Shown: piece by piece, positions 53,722 to 61,013 of the stretch
Layout: every line of letters starts with the position of its first letter
How positions within the stretch are numbered: the stretch's first letter is position 1
From: an uncultured Bacteroidales bacterium
GTDB taxonomy: Bacteria > Bacteroidota > Bacteroidia > Bacteroidales > ML635J-15
Length of the DNA stretch: 64,000 nt
Direction of reading: 5' to 3'
Assembly: GCA_937899245.1 (NCBI GenBank)
Contig: CALDKB010000036.1
Coordinates: 1 to 64,000 of the forward strand
Notes under the pieces: model-generated
What the model was told of the DNA's origin: nothing
Seen by the model: the letters and a program-made list of their open reading frames with translations, nothing else
Databases searched by the model: none
Program-made: the position numbers and the translations under genes

Positions 53722-54525
53722 CTATTTCCTATGTTTCAGCAGTTTCCTTGCATCGCTGCAAACATTGATGTCAACGTGAGCATCTATACCTTCGATACGA
53801 CCGTTCTCACAGAACTGCCATATAAGCCAGCCAGATGGCAGTTTCCTTGGATTTTCTTCTGATGAATAATGTGCAATCCATACCGGATACTTGGAAAAAC
53901 GCTTATCGCTCTTCAACACTCTCATGTAAAAGTCGCTGTACGTATATATGATAGGTTCGAGTCCGTAATACTCCTCAACGATATTCAACCAATTGACAAG
54001 TCCGTTCTTCAAACTACTGACACTCTGAACATTACTATACTTTTCAATATCAAGAATCGGGGCAATGTCTCCTTTTTCCAGCACTACTGTTTTAGTAAAT
54101 AATTCTGCCTGCTCAGTACTATTTTCGTTTGGCCTATAATAATGGTAGGCGCCTCGCATAACATTATATTTCTTCAACTTGCTCCAATTATAGTCAAATT
54201 TTCTATCCTTGTGGTCGCTTCCCGCCGATGCCCGAACGATAACAAAATCCAAATTATTCTTGTCGGCAACAGTTTCCCAATCTATGCGTTTCTGGTATTC
54301 AGAGACATCTATCCCAAAAGTCTTGTATTGAGGATAACGGTCGCGATACACTTGCATCGGTTGAGCAGGGCCTAATGTTTCATCCTGCATATTACCAAAA
54401 TAGCGGTTGTAGTAGACTTCAACATACGGATAAGCGAAGTAGCCGCCAACAGCAAAAGCGGCAGCCACCACTAATATCAGAATAAAAATTCCAACTTTCT
54501 TTCCGCGTCTACGCCTGCGAGACAT
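53722..54525 (-). CDS. GH25 lysozyme-like muramidase
   Basis: 267 residues. A very basic start (SRRRRRGKK) and a membrane helix (12-32) anchor the protein. The glycosyl hydrolase 25 domain follows: TFGIDVSEYQKRIDW, VIVRASAGSDHKD, GAYHYYRPNENS, PILDIEKYS with the acidic catalytic pair, and WLIWQFCENGRIEGIDAHVDINV. Cleaves MurNAc-GlcNAc bonds. Overlaps asd by one base and is the last of the unit. Confidence 0.93.
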   Translation of the reverse strand: MSRRRRRGKKVGIFILILVVAAAFAVGGYFAYPYVEVYYNRYFGNMQDETLGPAQPMQVYRDRYPQYKTFGIDVSEYQKRIDWETVADKNNLDFVIVRASAGSDHKDRKFDYNWSKLKKYNVMRGAYHYYRPNENSTEQAELFTKTVVLEKGDIAPILDIEKYSNVQSVSSLKNGLVNWLNIVEEYYGLEPIIYTYSDFYMRVLKSDKRFSKYPVWIAHYSSEENPRKLPSGWLIWQFCENGRIEGIDAHVDINVCSDARKLLKHRK

Positions 54526-55511
54526 TATAGAAATTTTTCCTGAACATACTGCGCAATCTGAACTGCATTTGTTGCAGCACCCTTGCGAAGATTATCTGCA
54601 ACAATCCAGATGTTGATTGCATTTTCGCAAGATTCGTCGAGGCGAACACGGCCAACATAGGTATCGTTCTTGTCCTTTGCGTTGATTGCCATCGGATATT
54701 CGTTATTCTGCGGGTTGTCCTGTAGAACAAGTCCCGGAGCAGCCTTCAGGTCGGCAAATATTTTCTGCAAGTCCGGCTTTTGTTCAAACTCGATGTTTAC
54801 AGCTTCGCTATGTCCACCCACAACAGGAACGCGAACAACCGTTGCCGTAACCAACAAGTTAGGCAAACTTAAAATCTTGCGGCTTTCGTTAACGAGTTTC
54901 ATCTCCTCTTCGGTATATCCGTTGTCGAGGAAAGCACCACCGTGAGGCAGGCAGTTCAAGTCAATCTGATGCGGATATGCCGGTTTTTCAACAGGTTTGC
55001 CTGCGCGTTCGCACATAAGTTGGTTTACGCCCTTAAATCCCGAACCACTAACCGACTGGTAGGTAGAAATTACAAGACGCTTGAGTCCGTATTTCTTCAA
55101 TGGTGCAAGTGCGACCATCAACTGAATTGTGCTGCAATTTGGATTTGCAATGATATGGTCGTCGGCAGTAAGTTCCGAAATGTTGACTTCCGGAACAATG
55201 AGCTTCTTGTCGGCATGCATTCTCCAAGCCGAGGAATTATCGACTACGTATGTACCTGTTGCTGCAAACTTTGGTGCCCATTCGAGCGAAACATCCTTGC
55301 CGGCTGAGAAAATTGCCAAATCTGGCTTTTGTGCAACAGCATCGGCCAAACCGACAACCGTGTATTCCTTTCCCTTGCAGGTGATTTTCTTTCCTACAGA
55401 GCGTTCCGAGGCAACTGGAACAAGTTCGTCAAACTGGAAGTTCAATTCTTCCAAAACCTTGAATATCTGAGTGCCAACCATTCCGGTGGCTCCAACTACT
55501 GCTAATTTCAT
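54525..55511 (-). CDS. aspartate-semialdehyde dehydrogenase Asd
   Basis: 328 residues. Makes aspartate semialdehyde for lysine/DAP, threonine and methionine. VVGATGMVGTQIFKVLEEL (4-22) is the NADP loop; NPNCSTIQLMVAL has the catalytic Cys near 128; GSGFKGVNQL and VPVVGGHSEAVNIEF carry the catalytic His. Functionally close to the cell-wall genes by product (DAP). Confidence 0.96.
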   Translation of the reverse strand: MKLAVVGATGMVGTQIFKVLEELNFQFDELVPVASERSVGKKITCKGKEYTVVGLADAVAQKPDLAIFSAGKDVSLEWAPKFAATGTYVVDNSSAWRMHADKKLIVPEVNISELTADDHIIANPNCSTIQLMVALAPLKKYGLKRLVISTYQSVSGSGFKGVNQLMCERAGKPVEKPAYPHQIDLNCLPHGGAFLDNGYTEEEMKLVNESRKILSLPNLLVTATVVRVPVVGGHSEAVNIEFEQKPDLQKIFADLKAAPGLVLQDNPQNNEYPMAINAKDKNDTYVGRVRLDESCENAINIWIVADNLRKGAATNAVQIAQYVQEKFL

Positions 55512-55523
55512 TTTGCTAAATTT

Positions 55524-56519
55524 TTAAAGACCAAGTTTTGCCGACAAATCGAGCATTCTCTTAATTGGGCGATATGCCTTTTCGCGGATTTCTTCCGAAA
55601 TGTTGATTTCAGGCATTTCGTATTTCAAACAGTTGTAAAGTTTTTCCAATGTATTTAACTTCATATAGTTGCACTCGTTGTGCGCACAAGTTGAATTTTG
55701 TGCTGGTGCAGGAATGTAGTTCTTTTCTGGAACTGCCATTTGCATCTGGTGCAAAATTCCGGGTTCGGTAACTACGATGAAATCCTTTGCTTCGTCGTTC
55801 TTGACGAATTTGAGCAATCCTGCTGTGCTTGCGACAAAATCGGAAATGTCGGCAATCGCCTTTTCGCATTCGGGATGAGCTATAACCTTTGCATTAGGAT
55901 TTTCAGCTTTTAGTTTCAAGATTGCCTGTAGGTCGAAACGGCTGTGAACATGGCAAGCGCCCTTCCACAAAAGCATATTGCGACCAGTTTTTGCGTTTAT
56001 ATAACCGCCAAGGTTCCTGTCGGGGCCAAAAATTATCTTTTCATCCTGCGGCAAGCTATCCACAATTTGTTTTGCATTCGACGAAGTAACTGTAATGTCG
56101 GTCATTGATTTGATTGCTGCCGTAGTGTTGATATACGAAACAACGGTATATCCAGGGTGCTCGGCAATGAACTTTGCAAATTCATCCGCAGGGCAAGAAT
56201 CAGCCAACGAACATCCGGCATTCAGATCGGGAATTATCACCTTTTTGTCGGGACAAATAATTTTTGCGGTTTCGCCCATGAAGTTAACACCAAGGAAAAC
56301 TATGATTTCGGCATCAGTCTTTGCTGCTTTTTGGGCAAGTTGCAAACTGTCACCAACATAATCGCTAATGTCTTGAAGTTCTGGTGTAAGGTAAAAATGT
56401 CCAAGGATTACGGCATTCTTTTCTTTCTTTAGACGAAGTATTTCGGCTTTCAGATCAATATTCTTGTCTATGGGCTGATTAACATAACCCAATTTTTTTA
56501 CATCTTCTTGTGCTGTCAT
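55524..56519 (-). CDS. quinolinate synthase NadA
   Basis: 331 residues. Condenses iminoaspartate and DHAP to quinolinate. AVILGHFYLTPELQDISDYVGDS opens the first domain; GVNFMGETAKII, NPNAKVIAHPECEKAI and KNYIPAPAQNSTCAHNECNYMKLNTLEKL contain the Cys ligands of the 4Fe-4S cluster. NadB and NadC are not nearby. The start overlaps the GGGP synthase stop by one base. Confidence 0.96.
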   Translation of the reverse strand: MTAQEDVKKLGYVNQPIDKNIDLKAEILRLKKEKNAVILGHFYLTPELQDISDYVGDSLQLAQKAAKTDAEIIVFLGVNFMGETAKIICPDKKVIIPDLNAGCSLADSCPADEFAKFIAEHPGYTVVSYINTTAAIKSMTDITVTSSNAKQIVDSLPQDEKIIFGPDRNLGGYINAKTGRNMLLWKGACHVHSRFDLQAILKLKAENPNAKVIAHPECEKAIADISDFVASTAGLLKFVKNDEAKDFIVVTEPGILHQMQMAVPEKNYIPAPAQNSTCAHNECNYMKLNTLEKLYNCLKYEMPEINISEEIREKAYRPIKRMLDLSAKLGL

Positions 56520-57250
56520 TATTTTATGAATTGATTTATTTGTAATTCCTTGTTTTCAAATGCAGTACCAACAACAACAATGTCGGCACCTGCCTCGTAT
56601 TTGTGATTTATTGTTTCAATGTCTCTAAGTCCACCACCGACAATCAGCGGAGATTTTATGCTATGGCGAACTGCCGCAATCATCTTATCGGAAACTGGAT
56701 TTAAGGCACCGCTACCGGCTTCGAGGTATGTCATTTTGTGTCCAAGCATTTCGCCAGCGACAGCAGTTGCAACGGCAATGTCGTTTTTAGCTGCGGGAAT
56801 TGGACGCGTATTGCTAACGTATTCTACGGAAGTCGTTTTCCCACCGTCAATTAGCATATAGCTTGTGCTTATGACTTCGATGTCCATTTGCATTAAAGTT
56901 GCGGCTGCGACAACATGATTTCCGATCAGGAACTCAGGATTTCGACCAGATATCAGCGACAGCAATAGAATTGCATCGGCCTTGTCGGAAAGATGAGAAG
57001 CGTGTCCCGGGAAAATAATCACAGGCTTTTGCGTGTTTGCCTTAATGGCTTCGATGCATTTGTCGAGATTGTCTAGCATATAGCTGCTACCCACAAACAC
57101 ATAATTGGCAGAAGATTTTTCGATTGACTTTGCAAAATTTTCGGTTTCGTTCAGCGACTGCTTGTCGGGGTCGACGAGAACTGCCAGTTGACGTTTGTGC
57201 GCCTGACAATTCTGCAAGATGGTTTTATATGTTGATCCGTTTAAAAACAT
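56519..57250 (-). CDS. geranylgeranylglyceryl phosphate synthase (PcrB/GGGPS family)
   Basis: 243 residues. TIM-barrel prenyltransferase that joins a polyprenyl diphosphate to glycerol-1-phosphate. AVLVDPDKQSLNE, YVFVGSSYMLDNLDKCIEAIK, VIIFPGHASHLSDKADAILLLSLISGRNPEFLIG and YLEAGSGALNPV, PLIVGGGLRD are the family motifs. Known from archaeal ether lipids and also from Bacteroidetes and Firmicutes; here the product is unknown. First gene of a unit with nadA, asd and GH25. The -7 box almost touches the ATG. Confidence 0.93.
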   Translation of the reverse strand: MFLNGSTYKTILQNCQAHKRQLAVLVDPDKQSLNETENFAKSIEKSSANYVFVGSSYMLDNLDKCIEAIKANTQKPVIIFPGHASHLSDKADAILLLSLISGRNPEFLIGNHVVAAATLMQMDIEVISTSYMLIDGGKTTSVEYVSNTRPIPAAKNDIAVATAVAGEMLGHKMTYLEAGSGALNPVSDKMIAAVRHSIKSPLIVGGGLRDIETINHKYEAGADIVVVGTAFENKELQINQFIK

Positions 57251-57255
57251 AATGC

Positions 57256-57263
57256 AAAGTTAT
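57256..57263 (-). promoter_or_regulatory. promoter -7 box (TAACTTTG) with near-leaderless start
   Basis: The minus strand reads TAACTTTG and ends five bases before the GGGP synthase ATG. Initiation about seven bases downstream would put the transcript start at or beside the ATG, giving a leaderless mRNA. Confidence 0.5.
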
Positions 57264-57340
57264 AATTTTATTTGACTTGTGCATTATATCATCGTTTGAT
57301 TTTCAAAATGCCAATCTATTTCTCATAACGCCAAATTTAC

Positions 57341-57856
57341 CTACCGCAGGCAATTGGAAGCGAACTTCTTTTCTTTCTCAAATACTTCGAGATTTTTTAC
57401 GACACCATTGTCAATGTCGAAACGAACACATGTCATCACTTGATGAAAGCCGTAAATTCCTGCAGCACCTGGATTTATATGTAAAAGTCCATATTTCTGA
57501 TCATTCATGACCTTTAAGATATGCGAATGACCGGAAATGAATAATTTCGGTGGCATAACGTCAAGAATTTCCTGAATTTTACACTCATAGCGACCGGGAT
57601 AACCACCGATATGAGTCATCAGCACGTCGAGACCTTCTACAGCAAAACGTTCTATTTCGGGGACCTGTCCGCGAATTCCCCAACCATCGCAATTTCCAAA
57701 CACTGCACGAAGCGGCTTGCGGGCTTCAAGATAGGCGAGAACCTCTTCCGAGCCAAAATCACCGGCATGCCAAATTTCATCGGCCTTTTCAATAAAATCG
57801 AGCAGTTCGGCATCCAAAAAGCCGTGGGTATCTGAAAGCAATGCAATCTTTTTCAT
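57341..57856 (-). CDS. YfcE/MJ0936-type metallophosphodiesterase
   Basis: 171 residues. Calcineurin-like fold without membrane segments: IALLSDTHGFLD (Asp9, His11), WHAGDFGS, VFGNCDGWGIRG, LMTHIGGYPGRY and FISGHSHILKV are the metal-binding motifs. Small phosphodiesterases of this type cleave a range of phosphodiesters; the substrate is unknown. It begins only 17 bases after the rplU-rpmA terminator stem. Confidence 0.92.
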   Translation of the reverse strand: MKKIALLSDTHGFLDAELLDFIEKADEIWHAGDFGSEEVLAYLEARKPLRAVFGNCDGWGIRGQVPEIERFAVEGLDVLMTHIGGYPGRYECKIQEILDVMPPKLFISGHSHILKVMNDQKYGLLHINPGAAGIYGFHQVMTCVRFDIDNGVVKNLEVFEKEKKFASNCLR

Positions 57857-57863
57857 TTAGATA

Positions 57864-57903
57864 CAAAAAAAATCTTGAGTGATACGGGGAATATCACTCA
57901 AGA
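57864..57903 (-). terminator. terminator after rplU-rpmA
   Basis: TCTTGAGTGATA (57873-57884) pairs perfectly with 57892-57903 around a seven-base loop. On the minus strand the stem is followed by eight U residues. It lies directly before the YfcE-like gene. Confidence 0.85.
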
Positions 57904-57943
57904 AAAAACTAAAACCTTTATTATGAAAAATTTATTAAGATCC

Positions 57944-58216
57944 TTATTCAGTAACTTCTTCTGCAAAAGGAAGAACAGATACGTAAGACCTATTATCTCT
58001 CTTCTTTGTGAATTGAACCTTACCATCGCAAAGAGCGAAAAGAGTATGGTCTCTACCGATACCTACGTTGTTGCCTGGGTGATGAACAGTACCACGCTGA
58101 CGAACGATAATGTTACCAGCGATAGCAACCTGACCACCATATACCTTAACGCCTAATCTCTTACTTTGGGAATCACGACCGTTACGCGAACTGCCGACGC
58201 CTTTTTTATGTGCCAT
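57944..58216 (-). CDS. 50S ribosomal protein L27 RpmA
   Basis: 90 residues. MAHKKGVGSSRNGRDSQSKR at the start, GNIIVRQRGTVHHPGNNVG and DHTLFALCDGKVQF are diagnostic. The N-terminus begins with the mature-like AHKKG, so no leader cleavage is expected. Twelve bases after rplU. Confidence 0.97.
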   Translation of the reverse strand: MAHKKGVGSSRNGRDSQSKRLGVKVYGGQVAIAGNIIVRQRGTVHHPGNNVGIGRDHTLFALCDGKVQFTKKRDNRSYVSVLPFAEEVTE

Positions 58217-58228
58217 AATTATTCTGTT

Positions 58229-58540
58229 TTATGCGTTAATACCTTCAATTACAATCTCTGTCAAAGCCTGTCTGTGACCGTTCAAAGTCTGATAGCCTTT
58301 TCTTCTTTTCTTCTTGAAAACAAGAACGGTTTCACCTTTACAATGCTTTACTACTTTTGCTGATACGGATGCGCTGTCAACTACTGGAGTACCAACCTTA
58401 ACGCTTCCTTCATTGTCAACCAAAAGTACTCTGTCGAAGTTGACATTGCTGCCTTCTTCGTTAGCCAAACGATTTACAAAAAGTTTGGTTCCTTTTTCAA
58501 CCTTAAATTGTTGACCTAAAATTTCAACTACTGCGTACAT
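58229..58540 (-). CDS. 50S ribosomal protein L21 RplU
   Basis: 103 residues from the ATG at 58540; an upstream start at 58570 lies inside the promoter. YAVVEILGQQFKVEKGTKLF opens the protein and VFKKKRRKGYQTLNGHRQ is the conserved C-terminal RNA-binding block. Standard rplU-rpmA order. Confidence 0.96.
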   Translation of the reverse strand: MYAVVEILGQQFKVEKGTKLFVNRLANEEGSNVNFDRVLLVDNEGSVKVGTPVVDSASVSAKVVKHCKGETVLVFKKKRRKGYQTLNGHRQALTEIVIEGINA

Positions 58541-58567
58541 TTCTCTATTTCTTAAAAATTTGGACTG

Positions 58568-58575
58568 CAAAAGTA
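58568..58575 (-). promoter_or_regulatory. promoter -7 box (TACTTTTG) of rplU-rpmA
   Basis: The minus strand reads TACTTTTG 27 bases before the rplU ATG. Confidence 0.65.
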
Positions 58576-58755
58576 ATACATTTCATTTTACCGACAAAAC
58601 TTTTTGAAAATATTTTGCTTTACAAACAATAACTTTTTGAAAAACAACCACATAATCATCCACCATCAATAAAAGAAACTCGTAATATAAAAAATACAAC
58701 AGCCTTCGTTTTTCTGCAAGACTTGCAGAAAATAAATGTGTCAAGTTTCTAATGA

Positions 58756-58763
58756 TACTTTTG
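58756..58763 (+). promoter_or_regulatory. promoter -7 box (TACTTTTG)
   Basis: TACTTTTG lies 20 bases before the ATG at 58784. It probably once drove the vestigial secreted-peptide gene and may still transcribe the downstream pseudogene. Confidence 0.5.
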
Positions 58764-58783
58764 CCAAGGATTTGTTAAACAAA

Positions 58784-58908
58784 ATGTGCACAAAAAAAAC
58801 AGATTATTTTAGCAATCAGCCTAATTTTGATTTCGACATTAGGCTTTGGACAAGCCCTCAACATGAAGAGCGGCAAAGGCAACAAGGCTCAGGTATTTGT
58901 AAACGACT
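58784..58908 (+). pseudogene. decayed or slippage-dependent secreted peptide
   Basis: From the ATG the frame closes after nine codons. If one A is removed from the eight-A run at 58792-58799, the frame continues as a typical signal peptide (KKQIILAISLILISTLGFGQ) and then ALNMKSGKGNKAQVFVND before a stop at 58906-58908. A promoter is correctly placed. Either the gene is broken, or RNA polymerase slippage on the A run is used. No function is recognised for the short mature peptide. Confidence 0.4.
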
Positions 58909-59034
58909 AGGCAAACTGCCAGAAAAGCGAAGCACTATTCATTACTAATAGTAAAAAGCAATTTTATAAATACCTTAGCACGCATATCTTCTTTCATTTT
59001 TTATGCGCTTATAATAAACATCCTATTCCTCATT

Positions 59035-60881
59035 TTGATTCCACTTATACCTATAGTAATAGTCACAAACAGCTACAACAAAAAAAGGAAAGACCAAGCT
59101 GGGAGGTCTATTCCCAAGCCCACCGAATACAAGGACACTCTCCTCATCAACGTTCCATACGATACAAAATGGTCTCCAACAAGATTTATAGTCATGTATG
59201 TAGACCGTGAACCAAACCACGCCAACAGAGAATTCATAGAAAAACATTACGGAGAAATCAAACAATTTTTCGGAAGCAAATTCCACGACAAATATTTTAA
59301 CACAAAATACGACAACAACTGCGAGTTCGTCTATCTCCCTATTGCAGACAACGATACCATAAAAAAAATATTCCCTGGCACCGACACTCAAGACCTCGAC
59401 AAAACCAATTTTGCCGAAAAATTCTACACAAAGTTTTTCGATGATTACCGCATTCCGGATTGCATCAACAAACCAAATAATCTTGCCGGTTTTATATGTC
59501 TACGAAATGGCATATTTGAAGAAATTTATAAACGTCAGATACCAAAATACTCTTTCAAATACTATCCGTTCGACATTACAAACGGTGACAATATTTTTTG
59601 CACCTTGCACAATTTCCTAAGCGAGATTAAAAGTGATCTTGACAAACCTGAACACTTATTTTTGGACAGCGAAGAAACCGACTTACAAAGCATTTACATA
59701 CCATACGACCAGAATTTGAATCCGGACAAGTTCCAAATCATTTACATAGAAAAAGAATTTGACGAACATAACAACAATATCATTTCCGACAACTACGAAG
59801 CACTTTGCGAACTTGTCAAGACCGAACACGTTTACGATTACGACGAACCGCTGTTCAAAGGGAAACTTCGACTTTTCTATCTGCCAAAGTTGATTACCAA
59901 AGATTATCTTGAAGAAAAAGCAAGACGAATAAACCCAAATTCAACTGTCGTTGCCGACGAAACTGTTGTCCAAAAGATTATTTCCGAATTCTATGCAAGA
60001 TTTTTCAATGATTATCAGCGAAACAACAAACATGAATTAAGCAGCAATGGTTACTTCGTTAGATTCAAGGACATAAGATTCATTGGCCACAACGACGAAA
60101 AAGGTGATATTGGCCGGCCTGCATATAGATTCTCGTTCATACCAGTTCATTGCAACACATACGATGAATTGGCGACGGGACTGCGCAATTACATCCACAA
60201 CATTGGAGAAGACGGCACGCTGTATAGCAGCAACGGGGCAAACTACAACCCTGAAGACGAACACAATCCCAAAACCGCCGACATTTATTTCGATACTGAA
60301 GCCGAGAAACTCATTGGCGAAATTGCAGAACGTTTAAACAAATTGCAATTAATGGGAATTAGTAGCCAAGTAATCTGCAACTTGCTAATTAAACCGCCAA
60401 AACTCAGCCGTTTGCACATCACTGCCGACTACAAAATTATGTTGCCTGACTACGGCAAGGAAATCAAGATGACGCCTCTTCCCAAAACGGTATTCTTCTT
60501 TTATCTGCGGCACCCTGAAGGATTGCGTTTAAAGAACTTGACGACTATCGTAATGAACTGCTCGAAATATATCGCAACCTCACCCATTTCGACGACGACA
60601 AAAAGAACGAAGAAAGTATCAACAGCATTGTCGACAGCACAAAAAATTCAATTAATGAAAAATGCAGTCGCATACGCGAAGCCTTCATAAACGAATTTGA
60701 CGAAAATATTGCCTGCAATTATATCAATACTTCAAAAAAGCACAAACAACGAATTTCGAAATGCAACCTAACTCCTGCAGAAGTAGAGAAAATGTGGATT
60801 GAAGAAATGAAAAAGCAAATAACTCTGGATCAATCGCTAGTTGATGATGATTCTGGAATTATAAAAAGCAACAAAATATGA
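59035..60881 (+). pseudogene. large accessory protein with internal duplication, frameshifted near its end
   Basis: The frame opens at a TTG at 59035; no ATG is available, and hydrophobic residues continue upstream (LILIPLIPIVIV), so the N-terminus is uncertain but seems to be a membrane anchor. It runs to 60690 as written. At 60520-60523 one base appears lost: with an extra A the reading is HPEG-I-AFKELDDYRNELLEIY and continues to a stop at 60879-60881, giving about 616 residues. Two lobes of about 180 residues (33-200 and 222-390) look like duplicates: INVPYDTKWSPTRFIVMY against IYIPYDQNLNPDKFQIIY. A C-terminal part has TPLPKTVFFFYLRHPEG. No known function; the C-terminal motif resembles hypothetical Bacteroidales proteins. 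Confidence 0.6.
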
Positions 60882-60983
60882 CATTGCGACACTATTTAAC
60901 AATGTTATTTTCAAACATTACAACGGCATATATGCAACACAGAAACATATAAAAACATATAATTTATTATAAATCTTTTTTCT

Positions 60984-60991
60984 TATCTTTG
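60984..60991 (+). promoter_or_regulatory. promoter -7 box (TATCTTTG) of the 61014 gene
   Basis: TATCTTTG lies 22 bases before the ATG at 61014. Confidence 0.65.
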
Positions 60992-61013
60992 CGCCGCCCA
61001 AAAAAAATGTTCA

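Larger units (their letters stand above)
58576..59034. other. mostly non-coding region with vestigial ORF
   Basis: AT-rich. Contains the rightward promoter at 58756-58763 and the decayed secreted-peptide frame at 58784-58908. The final part, 58903-59034, is open in the frame of the next gene but lacks a standard start codon. Confidence 0.5.

Noticed and set aside
58736..58948. 70-residue frame starting MCQVSNDTF
   Set aside because: The promoter at 58756 lies inside it and the residues look non-coding; the neighbouring frame holds the signal-peptide pattern.
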